The notes: generated from the letters alone by a model not told the origin. Shown: positions 1 through 9,121, numbered from the stretch's first letter. The stretch: 49,515 nt of DNA from Bradyrhizobium genosp. SA-3 (GCF_004212635.1 NZ_PSRT01000061.1:1-49515); one strand, 5' to 3'. Program-made: numbers and translations.

Positions 1-1
1 C

Positions 2-580
2 GAGCTCGGCGGCACGTCGGGCCCGGTGCTGGTCGCAGGCTGGAGCGCCGGCGGCAACATCGCCGCCGTCACCTGCCAGCTCGCGCGCGACCGCGGCGGG
101 CCTGACATCGCCGGCCAGCTCCTGGTCTGCCCGGTCACCGACTGCACCTTCGATCGTCCGTCCTACAACGACAATGCGACCGGCTACTTCCTGACGCGCT
201 CGCTGATGTACTGGTTCTGGGACCTGTACTGCTCGCCGGCGGACCGCACCGATCCACGCGTCTCGCCACTCCGCGGCAAGGTCGCCGGCCTGCCGCCAGC
301 CTTCGTCGTCACCTGCGAGTTCGACCCATTACGCGACGAGGGCGTTGCCTATGCCGAGGCGATGGCCGCAGCCGGCGTCCCGGTCGAGCACCTCAGAGCG
401 AGCGGCCATTTCCACTCGTCCTTTGCGATGGTGGACGTGGTGATCACCGGCGTGCCCGGCCGGGCGCAGATGGCCGGGGCCTTGCGGCGCTTCGCCGGGC
501 TGCCGGAGGTCAGCCGCGGCGACGAGAGCAGCAAGGGCCATGACAGCCCGGAGCACAGAATCGCGGCCGCCGCGAGCTGA
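2..580 (+). CDS. alpha/beta hydrolase (HSL-type lipase/esterase), 5' truncated by window edge
   Basis: This is the C-terminal part (about 192 residues) of an alpha/beta-hydrolase-fold esterase; the frame is open to the left edge, so the true start lies outside. All three catalytic elements expected of the hormone-sensitive-lipase family are visible in order: the nucleophile elbow GWSAGGN, the acid in CEFDPLRDEG, and the histidine in SGHFHSSF. The HGG oxyanion motif that normally precedes the nucleophile must be upstream of the window. The substrate is probably a short-chain acyl ester, but nothing here narrows it. A strong terminator follows about 80 bases after the stop. Confidence 0.88.
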   Translation, partial: ELGGTSGPVLVAGWSAGGNIAAVTCQLARDRGGPDIAGQLLVCPVTDCTFDRPSYNDNATGYFLTRSLMYWFWDLYCSPADRTDPRVSPLRGKVAGLPPAFVVTCEFDPLRDEGVAYAEAMAAAGVPVEHLRASGHFHSSFAMVDVVITGVPGRAQMAGALRRFAGLPEVSRGDESSKGHDSPEHRIAAAAS

Positions 581-587
581 AGCGGCA

Positions 588-700
588 CAACGCCGCCGGG
601 AACCTTTTCCCGGCTGCCGCGTTAAGTGTTCGTGGCATTGAGATGCAGCGACAGGTGTGTAGACCCCGGCACGCGAACCCGTGTGCTGGGGTCGTTTTTT
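588..700 (+). ncRNA. candidate small RNA or 3' UTR with two hairpins
   Basis: The interval between the esterase stop and the next gene holds two stacked hairpins. A short one, CCGGGA-N6-TCCCGG, lies near 596-613. The second is the strong terminator at 662-700. Between them is about 50 bases of lower-GC, apparently non-coding sequence. This could be the esterase mRNA 3' end or an independently transcribed small RNA. No promoter could be assigned with confidence and no Rfam family is claimed. Confidence 0.3.
662..700 (+). terminator. rho-independent terminator
   Basis: An 11-bp stem (GACCCCGGCAC pairing with GTGCTGGGGTC, one G-T pair) with a 10-base loop is followed directly by GTTTTTT. This is a canonical intrinsic terminator in the plus direction. 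It ends transcription from the esterase gene or from a small RNA upstream. Confidence 0.85.
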
Positions 701-715
701 GTGTGAGGCGGGACG

Positions 716-988
716 ATGGGGGACGTGGCCGGAGATTCAAAAGTCGATTTCGGCGCGCTTGCGGTGCTGCATAAATGGCCGTCGCTGGCAAACCAGCGAA
801 GACCGGACAGAGACTCCTATCAGGTGAGTCAAGGCACGCTCGACGAGTGCATCTCGGCCTTCATGCAGAAGCCGGCGGCAACCCGGCACCTCTACGAGAT
901 CCGCACCGTGGCGCAGCCACCGCTCGTCACCGAAATCCTCTCGCCCGAGCACGTCATCGAGCTATCACGCTTACGAGAATTTCTCTGA
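716..988 (+). CDS. hypothetical protein (90 aa)
   Basis: A 90-residue soluble protein with no recognised domain, signal peptide or membrane segment. The start at 716 is supported by GAGGCGGG about 5-8 bases upstream, just after the terminator. Codon use looks like that of its neighbours. The composition (many charged residues, a central ISAFMQKPA stretch) suggests a small cytoplasmic protein. I cannot assign a function. Confidence 0.6.
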   Translation: MGDVAGDSKVDFGALAVLHKWPSLANQRRPDRDSYQVSQGTLDECISAFMQKPAATRHLYEIRTVAQPPLVTEILSPEHVIELSRLREFL

Positions 989-1073
989 CGGCCTTCACAA
1001 GCACGCGAGCAGGAACCTTCTTCCCGTTTTTCCCGTTGTCAGGGATCGGAAGCAAAGACGTGAGCGCCTCAAG

Positions 1074-1379
1074 ATGTTTGACGCCGACGTATCATCACCG
1101 ATCGTACCCTACGGCGCAGACGAGACCCTCTTCGTGGTGATCGATCGCCGCGACGAGGCGACCGAAATCCGCATCGAGCGCAGCGATCTCGAAGCCACCA
1201 TCGGCGAGCTTGTCGCCGGATGCTTCAACGACCCGATCAAGGTGATTTCGTTCAATACGCTAGAGCATTGGATGAAGGACATCTCGACCGACGTCGCCGG
1301 CGAGATTCGTGCGCGCTGCGAGATCTACGGCATAGAGCTGCCCGATTATCTCAGCGACTTCGTCGAGAGCCACCGCTGA
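1074..1379 (+). CDS. hypothetical protein (101 aa)
   Basis: A 101-residue acidic protein beginning MFDADVSSPIVPYG. It has a beta-rich N-terminal part (ETLFVVIDRR) and a helical C-terminal half (EHWMKDISTDVAGEIRARC). The size and shape resemble small conserved proteins common in Bradyrhizobium, but I recognise no named family. It lies 85 bases after the 90-aa gene on the same strand and may be cotranscribed with it. No strong ribosome-binding site is visible at this start. Confidence 0.6.
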   Translation: MFDADVSSPIVPYGADETLFVVIDRRDEATEIRIERSDLEATIGELVAGCFNDPIKVISFNTLEHWMKDISTDVAGEIRARCEIYGIELPDYLSDFVESHR

Positions 1380-1448
1380 GCGGGCGTTGTCTCAATTGCG
1401 CAGACAGGGAAGCAAGGGCGGATGCGCTTAGCGCGTGGTTCGCCAGAG

Positions 1449-1604
1449 TTAGGCGCGCCGGTGCTTGCCGGCGATGACCTCGATCTCGCGGCGGCGCTCG
1501 CCTGCGAAGGTCAGCAGCTTTTCGATCGTCAGCGTATCCGTGATCCGTTTGGCCAGCCGCTCGGCGCGCGCGGCCTGATCTTCGAGATACTGGATCGTGT
1601 TCAA
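1449..1604 (-). CDS. small hypothetical protein (51 aa), TTG start
   Basis: A 51-residue ORF beginning (M)NTIQYLEDQAARAERLAK and ending GERRREIEVIAGKHRRA. It starts at TTG with a clear GGGGGAGG Shine-Dalgarno sequence about 7 bases upstream, which decides the start. The product is highly charged and almost entirely helical with heptad-like spacing, suggesting a small coiled-coil protein. It is convergent with the 101-aa gene and has no recognised domain. Confidence 0.6.
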   Translation of the reverse strand: MNTIQYLEDQAARAERLAKRITDTLTIEKLLTFAGERRREIEVIAGKHRRA

Positions 1605-1695
1605 GCGCCGCCTCCCCCAAAGCCCCGAATTGTTGGACAGCCATGGTGCGACAGAGCAGCTAACAGCCGGTTAAGCGCTGCGATGGGCTTGAGGC

Positions 1696-2211
1696 TCATT
1701 GCACGACGTCGAGCCGGACATTGGTGATGCCCTTGTCGACCATGCCGAGCGCCTCGGCCGCGGAAGGGGAGATATCGACCACACGCCCGCGAATATAGGG
1801 CCCGCGATCATTGATCCTGACGGTGACGAAGCGGCCGGAGGAGGTCTCGGTGACGCGCAGCTTGGTGCCGAACGGCAGGGTGGGATGGGCCGCGGTCAAT
1901 TCGTTCTTGTCGAACTTCTCGCCGCTCGCGGTCTCCGTGTCCGAGTAGAAGCTGGCAACGCCGCGCGAAGCTGTTTGCTTTGCGTCATCGCCAGAGGCGC
2001 GCGACCGGCTGATCGGCCGTGGATGCAGCGCCGCCACCCTGTGCGGGCGCTCCACCGCGGCCTGCCGGCCGGTCGCGGCGAGATCGGCCTTCTGACGGCC
2101 GACCGGCGATTGCGCGCAGGCGGCGAGCGAGGCGGCGCCGGCAATGGCGAGCAGCCGGCACGAGGTTGCGAGGGAAATCCGGGCAGTTTCGGCACGTGCA
2201 ATGCGAGACAT
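1696..2211 (-). CDS. rlpA: RlpA-like septal ring lipoprotein (double-psi beta-barrel)
   Basis: A 171-residue lipoprotein of the RlpA (rare lipoprotein A) family, whose members cleave or bind denuded peptidoglycan glycan strands at the septum or cell pole. The N-terminus has a hydrophobic segment ending in a lipobox (LAAC, Cys32). The C-terminal 95 residues are the double-psi beta-barrel, with the family signatures GVASFYSDTETASGEKFD, AHPTLPFGTKLRVT and VRINDRGPYIRGRVVDIS. There is no SPOR domain. The start at 2211 is preferred over the upstream in-frame ATG at 2274 because GGAGGGG sits 6-7 bases before it and the signal peptide then has normal length. Confidence 0.88.
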   Translation of the reverse strand: MSRIARAETARISLATSCRLLAIAGAASLAACAQSPVGRQKADLAATGRQAAVERPHRVAALHPRPISRSRASGDDAKQTASRGVASFYSDTETASGEKFDKNELTAAHPTLPFGTKLRVTETSSGRFVTVRINDRGPYIRGRVVDISPSAAEALGMVDKGITNVRLDVVQ

Positions 2212-2376
2212 GGTACGCCCCTCCGAACGGCCGGATTTTCGGTGGGCAATGAGGGCAGAACCTTGTCGGAACAAAAGCGGCCCTGAGGCCGCGGCCGTTT
2301 CACGCCAGCTGTGGCGATTCCACCACAGTCACTGTCCTGAATCGGGACAGAGACTGCCTCCTAGAGGCGGCCCAGC

Positions 2377-3547
2377 TCAGGCCGGAGGCGGGATCGCGCG
2401 CAACACGTCCCGGAATACGCCGAACTGCAATCGAAATGCTTGCGGGCTGTAGTCCTGATAGTAACCCGCGGTCACCGCGACGACGAGATCGAGCTTCGGG
2501 ACGATGCGGATCGACTGCCCGCCGCGACCAAGCGCGCCGATCCAGTTGACCTTCCCGTGATTGAGCCTCGCTTGGCCCCGCCACCACAGATATCCGTAGG
2601 ATTGATCGTCCGTCGCCTTGATCTTCTCTGCCGTCGAGGCGTCGATCCATGCCTTGGAAACGATCTGGCGGTCGTTCCAGCGACCGCCCGCAAGAACCAG
2701 CTGGCCGATCTTGGCCATGTCGCGCGGTCGCAAGCGCAATCCCCCTCCGGCATCGGTATCCCCCCCTGTACCGATCCCAAGCTGTGCTGGTGATCCCCAG
2801 AGGCTCGAACAACGTCTCGCGCGCGAATTCGTCGAGGGGACGTCCGGTCGCCTTGCGGATGATGGCCGACACCAGCGTGAGCGCGCCGGTGTTATAGAAG
2901 AACTCCTGCCCCGCCGCGGCGGTCACGGGAAGACCGAGAACGTAACGGCACGGATCCCATGCCATATGCATGCGCGCCTCGTCATTGTCGTAGTCTCCCG
3001 TTGCCGGTGTCGCTTCGACCCACTTCAGGCCCATCGACATGCTGAGCACGTGCGCCAGCCGGATGCGGTCCTTTTCAGGGGAGCGCAAGTCGGCCAGCTC
3101 GGGGAAGAAGCTCCAGATCGGTTCGTCGACGCTGCGTATCAACCCGCGATCGATCGCGATTCCGACTGCGAGCGACGCGACGCTCTTCGAAACTGACTTC
3201 ATGTCATGCAGCGTGTCAGCATCAAAGGCGACGGTTTCCACCCGGCGGCCGTAAATATGGCCGGGTATCTCGTCGGCTCCCTTGAAGTACCGCTCGAACG
3301 CCAGCTTGCCGTTGCGAACGACCAGCACGGCATGAATATTGGTATCGCCTGATGCGAGCCGATCAGCCATCGCGCACAGCGCGTCCCGATTGACGAGCCC
3401 ATCGTCATTGACGGAGCCGACGGGCCAGCCATCGCCTCGCGCAAGCGGAACACCGCAGGCGCCCGATGGGTCCGCATACGCCGGCAGCGCGGAGAGAGGC
3501 GCCAGTGCGGCTCGCCCGAGAATTGAAATGAACCGGCGCCGTCTCAT
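2377..3547 (-). pseudogene. serine hydrolase (class C beta-lactamase fold), frame broken in a G7 tract
   Basis: Encodes a beta-lactamase/transpeptidase-fold serine hydrolase of the 6-aminohexanoate-dimer-hydrolase-like group, about 389 residues if the frame is restored. The start gives a twin-arginine-like signal peptide (RRRRFISILGRAAL...PAYA). The catalytic SxxK is in MKSVSKSVA, the YxN tyrosine in EFFYNTGAL, and the third motif in ALGRGGQSI. The frame breaks at a run of seven C (plus strand, 2760-2766): the first part reads to GITSTAWDRYRG and the continuation GLRLRPRDMAKIGQLVL is in another frame. Removing one G joins them with typical family sequence. It is the last gene of the DUF1800-DUF1501 set, and the active site is split by the break (SxxK and YxN before it, GRGG after it). 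Confidence 0.8.
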
Positions 3548-3560
3548 CCGAGCTTCTCGT

Positions 3561-3716
3561 TCACACCCTTTGCGAGACGCGGCAAAAGTCGGCGCGGGCC
3601 TCGCTGGACTCCGCACCCTCCCTGAGAATACGCGCGAACTCGCGCCAATAGAGCCTTCGCCAGCTCGTCTTCAAGCTGGCGAGAAAATCGAGCTCTCGTT
3701 GCGTCAGCGTGCACAT
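3561..3716 (-). CDS. small hypothetical protein (51 aa) inside the DUF1501-hydrolase operon
   Basis: A 51-residue ORF starting MCTLTQRELDFLASLKTSW and containing RRLYWREFARILREGAES. It fills the space between the DUF1501 stop (6 bases upstream) and the serine hydrolase start (13 bases downstream). That packing, together with its aromatic-rich helical sequence, argues for a translated gene. Only a weak GAAG-type ribosome-binding site is present. No family is recognised and there is no export signal. Confidence 0.45.
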   Translation of the reverse strand: MCTLTQRELDFLASLKTSWRRLYWREFARILREGAESSEARADFCRVSQRV

Positions 3717-3722
3717 CGCGCT

Positions 3723-4972
3723 TCAGGCCACGAGGCCTCCCATCGGCCTGACGTCGGCGCTGCCGGGGAAGACCGTCTCGGCGAGAACCTTCTCCTCGAC
3801 GCGCAGGTGATCCCTCAGCAGGCCCTTCAGCACGGCGCGCAGATCCATTGTCGGCTTGAGGTCGCGATCCTCGAACAACTGCGCCGGCTTTAGCCCCGGC
3901 CAGTCCGCGATCACGCGCCGCCGGCGAGCGCGCCGCCGATGAGGAAGGCGACCGTGCCGGTGCCGTGATCCGTGCCTTGCGTGCCGTTGATGCGCGCGGT
4001 GCGTCCGAACTCGGTGACGACGGCGACGACCGTCTCGCGCCACGCCTCACCCATGTTGCTCTCGATCGCCGCGAAGGCGCCGTCGAGCGCGCCAAGCAGA
4101 TTGTAGAGCTGGCCCGAGGCCGCGCCTTCGGCGATATGCGTGTCCCAGCCGACGAACCCCATGGCGCCGACACGCGGGCCGTCGGGTTTGGCGAGATAGC
4201 GCGCGGCAGTTCCGGCCGCTTCGGCGAAGTAGGCGCGCACGCGCGCGATGCCGGGCGGCGCCAGCGTCGGATCATCCGACATCGGATCGCCCGCGCCAGG
4301 CGCGCCGCCGAGTGAAGCCAGCTTCATCCGCGCCTGGAGCACGGTCGCGAGCTTCTGATCGGTGTGCTGATAGAGATCGAGCAGGCGGTTCTGCGTGTCC
4401 TCGCTCGCCGGCAGCAGCTTCTGCGGCACCCACGTCATGACGGGCGCTGAGCCGCGCACCACGAGCGGCGTCACCGAGCCAATGCCGAGCGCGCGGCTGC
4501 CGCGCGGATCGACGCGGCCGCCCGATTCCAGTGCGAGCAGCGCGCGGTTGAGCCATCCCGAGCTGGTCATGCCGGGCTTGACCAGCCCGCTCTCCAGCAC
4601 GTCCTGGCCGTCGAAATGCGAACGCTCGCGATAGGGCGTCGCAGCGGCATGGACGATCGCGGCCTTGCCGCTTCGATAGAGCCGGTGCAGGTTCGGCATC
4701 GCCGGATTGAGCGCGAAGAAGGAATCGAGCGGCAGCGCCGGCGGCTTGCCATCCAGCACCAGCGCGCGGTCGCCGCGCAAGGAGGCCCAATCGGGATCGC
4801 CGACCGGCGCGACGGCACCGAGGCCGTCAAGCGCGCCGCGCAGGACGATGACGAGCAGGCGCGGGTCGCGTCCTTCGGCGCGCGCAATCCGCGGCATCTG
4901 GCTCCATGCGAACAGCGCACCGGAGCCGACCAGAAGCTCGCGCCGCGTGGGCAGGTGATTGACGAATCCCAT
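3723..4972 (-). pseudogene. DUF1501 family Tat-exported protein, frame broken near the 3' end
   Basis: A DUF1501 protein (alkaline-phosphatase/sulfatase-like fold, typically periplasmic), 416 residues if repaired. The start at 4972 has a perfect GAGGAGGTGAG Shine-Dalgarno sequence overlapping the end of the DUF1800 gene. The N-terminus carries a twin-arginine-like signal (PTRRELLVGSGALFAW...ARAEG). Family features include VIVLRGALDGLG, FDGQDVLESGL, GWDTHI, VVTEFGRTARINGTQGTDHG and FLIGGAL. A premature TGA follows ALAGGA near 3911. The expected continuation RVIADWPGLKPAQLFEDRDL lies in a different frame, and one added base restores it. Only about 63 residues are lost. DUF1800 and DUF1501 genes are usually paired, but their biochemical role is unknown. 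Confidence 0.85.
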
Positions 4973-4974
4973 GC

Positions 4975-6456
4975 TCACCTCCTCTGAAAATCCGCCGACA
5001 TGAACAACAGCGCCAGCGCCTGCTGCCGGCTCTCGGCGCGACTGACCGCCTGCTTCACCTCGGGCGCGATCTGCGATGCGAAGACGTCCTCGATGATGGC
5101 TTGCGGATCGGCCATGCCGGTGATGCGCTCGGCGAAATTGTTGGCGACGTCGAGCCGCCGGCCGACGCCGTCGATCCAACTCGCCTCGTCGTCCGGATAG
5201 CCTTTTGGTGCCGGCGGACGCCACAGCGCCTCGCCGAGGAGCTCCTGGCCTCCGGCGAAGCGCACCGGATCGACCTGCGTGATGCCGGTCGCACGCACCA
5301 TGCCGATGACCCATTCGCCAGGACGCTTGAGCTTTGACGGCGGCCCGCGCCACGCCTCGTCCGACGACACCATCGCGATCGCGACCTGCTTGAGATCGCC
5401 GTCGGTGTCGCGGAAGGTTTTCGCCATCAGCTCGACGAGTGCCGGCGGCGGCTCGTCGGCGACGAAATGGCGCGCGAGCTTGGTCGCGACATGGGTTGCG
5501 GTCGCCGGATGCGCAGCGAGATCGCGCAGCACGGCGCGGCCCTGCTCGACGTCGTCCTGCTCATAGTGTTTGCCGAGCACGGTCTGGCTGCCGGGCTCGT
5601 GCAGGCGTGGATTGAAGGTGAACTCGCCACCATGCAGGGGGTCGGCGCCCGGCGGCACCAGCGTCCAGCCGGTCAGCACGTTGGCGAAGCTGATGACGTC
5701 CTCCTGGGTATAGCCGGTGCGCACACCGAGCGTATGCAGCTCCATGATCTCGCGCGCAAAATTCTCGTTGAGGCCGCGGCTGCGGTTGATGCCGGCCGTC
5801 GAGTTGGCGCCCATCGACTCCAGATTGTCGAGATAGAACAACATTGCCGGATGACCTTCGACGGCCTGGAGCAGGTCGACGAAACGACCGAGCGCATGGG
5901 CGCGAACGGCTTCGCGTTCATAGGCACCGGACATGCTCTGGATCCGGTTGGCCGAGACGCAGAAATGGTTGGACCAGAACCACACCAGCCGCTCGGCAAA
6001 GCCGATGTCGGCGGCAAGCGCAGCTTCCGTGCGCAGCTTGGCTTCCTGCAAATAGATCGGACGTCCGGGATCGGGAATGGCGTCGGCCGCCTGCTTCGCC
6101 GCCATCTCGGCGGCGTCTTTCTCCTGGCTATAACCCTGCGCTTGTCCTTCGCTCTGCGCCTGAGCCTGACCTTGGTCGCCCGACGCTACCGGCGTCGCAG
6201 CCATCTGCTGCTTCTTGGCCTGCTGCTGCGCCTGCTTGGCGCGCGCGGTTCGCCGCGCATTGGCATCGGCGACGGCGCGATAGGCCTTTGCGCTTGTGGG
6301 AAGGCTGGCGGCGGCGCTCAGCACCAGCGGTCGCTCGAGCTCGGCGATCAGCGCACCGCGCGGATCGGTGCCGACGGTGGCGATCGATCCAGGTCGCGGT
6401 CCCATCCCGAAGCGCTGAAGCGCGAGGACGACCTCTGCCTTTGCAGAATTGCTCAT
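4975..6456 (-). CDS. DUF1800 domain-containing protein
   Basis: A 493-residue DUF1800 protein. Family hallmarks are LALQRFGMGPRPG at the N-terminus, ERLVWFWSNHFCVS, AMLFYLDNLES, GLNENFAREIMELHTLGV, YTQEDVISFANVLTGW and KLARHFVADEPP. Residues about 65-125 form a Gln/Ala-rich low-complexity linker (KQAQQQAKKQQ, GQAQAQSEGQAQ). No signal peptide is visible. It is the first gene of a tight minus-strand set; the DUF1501 start lies 2 bases after its stop, so the two are translationally coupled. A BlaI-type operator lies 55 bases upstream of its start. Confidence 0.9.
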   Translation of the reverse strand: MSNSAKAEVVLALQRFGMGPRPGSIATVGTDPRGALIAELERPLVLSAAASLPTSAKAYRAVADANARRTARAKQAQQQAKKQQMAATPVASGDQGQAQAQSEGQAQGYSQEKDAAEMAAKQAADAIPDPGRPIYLQEAKLRTEAALAADIGFAERLVWFWSNHFCVSANRIQSMSGAYEREAVRAHALGRFVDLLQAVEGHPAMLFYLDNLESMGANSTAGINRSRGLNENFAREIMELHTLGVRTGYTQEDVISFANVLTGWTLVPPGADPLHGGEFTFNPRLHEPGSQTVLGKHYEQDDVEQGRAVLRDLAAHPATATHVATKLARHFVADEPPPALVELMAKTFRDTDGDLKQVAIAMVSSDEAWRGPPSKLKRPGEWVIGMVRATGITQVDPVRFAGGQELLGEALWRPPAPKGYPDDEASWIDGVGRRLDVANNFAERITGMADPQAIIEDVFASQIAPEVKQAVSRAESRQQALALLFMSADFQRR

Positions 6457-6510
6457 GGCGCACGCCCAATTCTTTCGAGCCTGCCGATAGCGCGCGGCGC
6501 GAGGCTACGA

Positions 6511-6534
6511 CTTGTAATGCTACAAACCGTAACA
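6511..6534 (-). promoter_or_regulatory. BlaI/MecI-type operator upstream of the DUF1800 operon
   Basis: On the plus strand the site reads CTTGTAATGCTACA followed by AACCGTAACA. It contains the perfect inverted repeat TTGTA-N4-TACAA (6512-6525), the TGTA/TACA dyad type recognised by BlaI/MecI repressors. The same 24-bp block, with 20 identical positions, lies directly upstream of the blaI gene at 9536-9559. The shared sequence in two otherwise unrelated upstream regions is strong evidence for a common repressor. Binding itself is inferred. Confidence 0.75.
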
Positions 6535-6602
6535 CTCACGACACGATTCCGCAAGCGGAGATTGAACCCTGCCCGTCAAATGATCGAGAACCGGATCATG
6601 CT

Positions 6603-9121
6603 CTAGAAATTCGGCCCCAACGCGATCTTCGTGATGGTGCCGTTCCTGACGCCGATCCGCCATTCCGCCGACCCATTGGCGAACTGGGCGATGTAGATGT
6701 CGCTGTCGAGCGCTGTGACGCCACGGAAGGAGACCGCGCGCAACGCGCCGAGCCGCGCCAGGATCGCCTGATCGAACGGAAGCTGCTGACGCGTGATGTC
6801 GGCCACCTCCGACGTCATGCGGTCGTAGTCTGGCTGTCCCTTGCCGACGCCCTCGATGTAGCGGCGCAGCATCTCCTCGCCATTGGCGATCGGAACGGCG
6901 CGGCGCGCGGCGCGCCCCGGACGCGCACCGAGGTTCGAGGCTTCGACATTGTGGAAGCGCGTCTGCCGGCCCGGCACCAGGATCTCCAGGCAACGTCCGG
7001 ACTTGTCGGCAATCACCCAGGGATTGTTTACGGTGGTCGTGGAAGCCCAGGACATATTGGGCCTGACCACGCTCTGCGTCCTGCGATTGCCGTCGGCGTC
7101 GAGATTGGAGATCTGGATATCCTCGCCCGTCTCATTATAGACCATGATCCTGATCGGCGAAGTGCCGGCGCGTCCGCGCACGCTCGCCTCCTCCGCGCAG
7201 GAGACGATACCGCCGAGCTCGTCATTGCCGTCGGCCCGGAAGATGACGTCGCCGGCCTTGCCGTCGGGCTCGAGCAGCAGGCGGAATTCCGCGGTGCCGT
7301 TCTCGAACTTGGCGCCATAGATGTCGTAGCCGCCGGGGCCGACGCCGCGGAAGAAGATCGATTCGAGGGCGCCGAGCGCCACGAACGTCGCCTGCGTCTC
7401 GTTGAGCTGACGGTGGATCTTCGCAGCCAGCGGCGCGCTCATGCGATCGTAGTTCGGCGTGCCCCGGCGCAGATCCTCAATTCCGCGCAGGATCACCTCC
7501 TTGCCGCCGGCGACGGGGACCTGCTCGCGGAAACGGTCCGGCACCCCCGCAACACGGCGCGCGAAGTCGGCCTCGATCGCCTGCGCCGCGGCCGCATCGA
7601 TCCGCGGCGCGAGACGGGCACCAAACACCGCATTCTGGACCAGCACGCGCGAGACCCTGGCTTGTTCGTCGCGCAGGAAGATCAGGAGATTGTCGCCATG
7701 GATCGAGAAGACGTCGGCGCCTTCCGCGAGAAGTGCCGCCCGGCCCTGCACGGTTTCCTGCACCTGTAGCCGATCGCCGTCGCGGCGCACGGTGAGAACG
7801 CGGTTCGGTGCAACCCTGTACGAGCCGACATATTGATCGAGCGGCGCGGGTCCCGTTGCCGACGCCGGCATCTCGGCGACGCGAAGCGCGCGCACGTCGC
7901 GGCCGTTCATGCGCAGCATCAGTTCTGAGGAGCGACGCTCCGCTTCGATCGGGAACGTGATCTCGCCGGTTGAAGCCGGGTAGGATGCCGTACCATCACC
8001 GCCGATCGTCAGACGCAATCTGCGCTGTCCGGTGAGTTGGCCGTAGAGCTCCTCGCCCTCGCGGAAGATGGCGAAGACCGAGGCCGGGCCCATGGCGTAG
8101 AAATTGACGAAGGGGCGGTAATGCTGGGCCGGGACATCGCCGAGATCGGCGGTGACCGGCGCGACGTCCGGCGTGCGATAGGCGATCATGCCGGCGGACA
8201 CGATCACGGCGGGGACGATCGCGGCCGCGATCCACAATCGCTTGCGCCAGCCGACCGCCACCGGCATCGCGCGGCCGCAATGATGCGCTCGACGCGAGCG
8301 CGCACCGTCGAGGCCCGCGCCATCGCGAGCTCGACCGAGCGCGGTCTTACGGTGCTGGCAAAATCGAGCAGGATCTCGGCATAGGACAGCCGGTCTTCGA
8401 TCACCTCGATCGCCCGGGCATCGCTGATGATCTCGGCGAGCTCGGCGAGGCGCGCAAGCTGCCACCACGAGAACGGGCTGAACCAGAACACCGCGCGATT
8501 GAGCGAGGCCAGCAGCAGGATGTAGAAATCGCGATTGACGACATGCGCGCCTTCATGCGCGAGCACGGCGAGGCGCTTCTTCGCATCCCAGCCGGCGAAT
8601 TGCGGCGGCACCAGAATGGTCGAGCCGAAGGTGACGGGACCGCCGACGTCACGGCTGATGCGGACGTCGGCAGCGATCAGCTGTGCACCCTTCATCGGCG
8701 CCGCCGCGCGTGCCATGCGCCAGGTCAGGCAGAGGCCGATCATCAGCCGCAACAGCAGGCAAGCGGTGACGCCGGCATAGATGATCGTGGCCACCAGCCA
8801 CCAATTGATCGAGAGCCCGCTTCGGGCCGGCGGAACGATCGCCGCGCCTGATGCGACCGGCAGCGACGGCTGCGGCAGCTCCAGCATCGAGACGTCGGTC
8901 GGTACAAAATCGCCCGGCGCCGGCATCGGCACAGGCGGCCGGGTGATCGTGAGCGTCGGCCAATGCATCACGAAGGGCATCGCCAACGACGCCAGCAGCA
9001 CGACGACCCACGCCGTCATGTGGACGTGCGGATTGCGCACGCGAAACAGGGTGAGACCGAACCAGACGATGCCTCCCAGCACGAAGGAGCGCAGCGCCGC
9101 CTCAGCCAGAGTTGCGATCAT
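6603..9121 (-). pseudogene. blaR1: BlaR1-like M56 sensor metalloprotease with VHL-like and duplicated sensor domains, frame broken
   Basis: A BlaR1/MecR1-type antirepressor protease, 839 residues if one base is restored near 8268-8282. The N-terminal part has membrane segments at about 9-27, 36-54 and 107-131, then the M56 zinc-protease motif AHEGAH (His189-Glu190-His193) and the downstream AEIISDARA. The continuing frame supplies the fourth membrane helix (LWIAAAIVPAVIVSAGMIAY) and a large extracytoplasmic region. That region has two DUF3471-like repeats (one with LDQYVGSYRVAP), then two copies of a domain with P(N/D)YDRM...LGAL...FRGV, with a VHL-beta-like segment between the copies (VYNETGEDIQISNLDADG, NNPWVIADKSGRCLEI). 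The penicillin-binding domain of classical BlaR1 is absent. The gene overlaps blaI by 20 bases. An ATG at 8267 could start a separate sensor ORF, but it has no ribosome-binding site. Confidence 0.82.

Noticed and set aside
588..700. tRNA gene
   Set aside because: No cloverleaf or T-arm consensus (GTTCRANNC) can be formed; the structure is a simple hairpin plus terminator.
5844..7769. 641-residue open frame on the plus strand opposite DUF1800 and blaR1
   Set aside because: It runs antisense to two well-supported genes, has low-complexity Arg/Ala-rich sequence and matches no family; it arises from GC-rich third positions.
8204..9121. blaR1 as two separate genes: a short M56 protease and a separate sensor starting at the ATG at 8267
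   Set aside because: No ribosome-binding site precedes 8267, the join falls exactly between the protease and the fourth membrane helix, and one base restores a normal BlaR1 layout.
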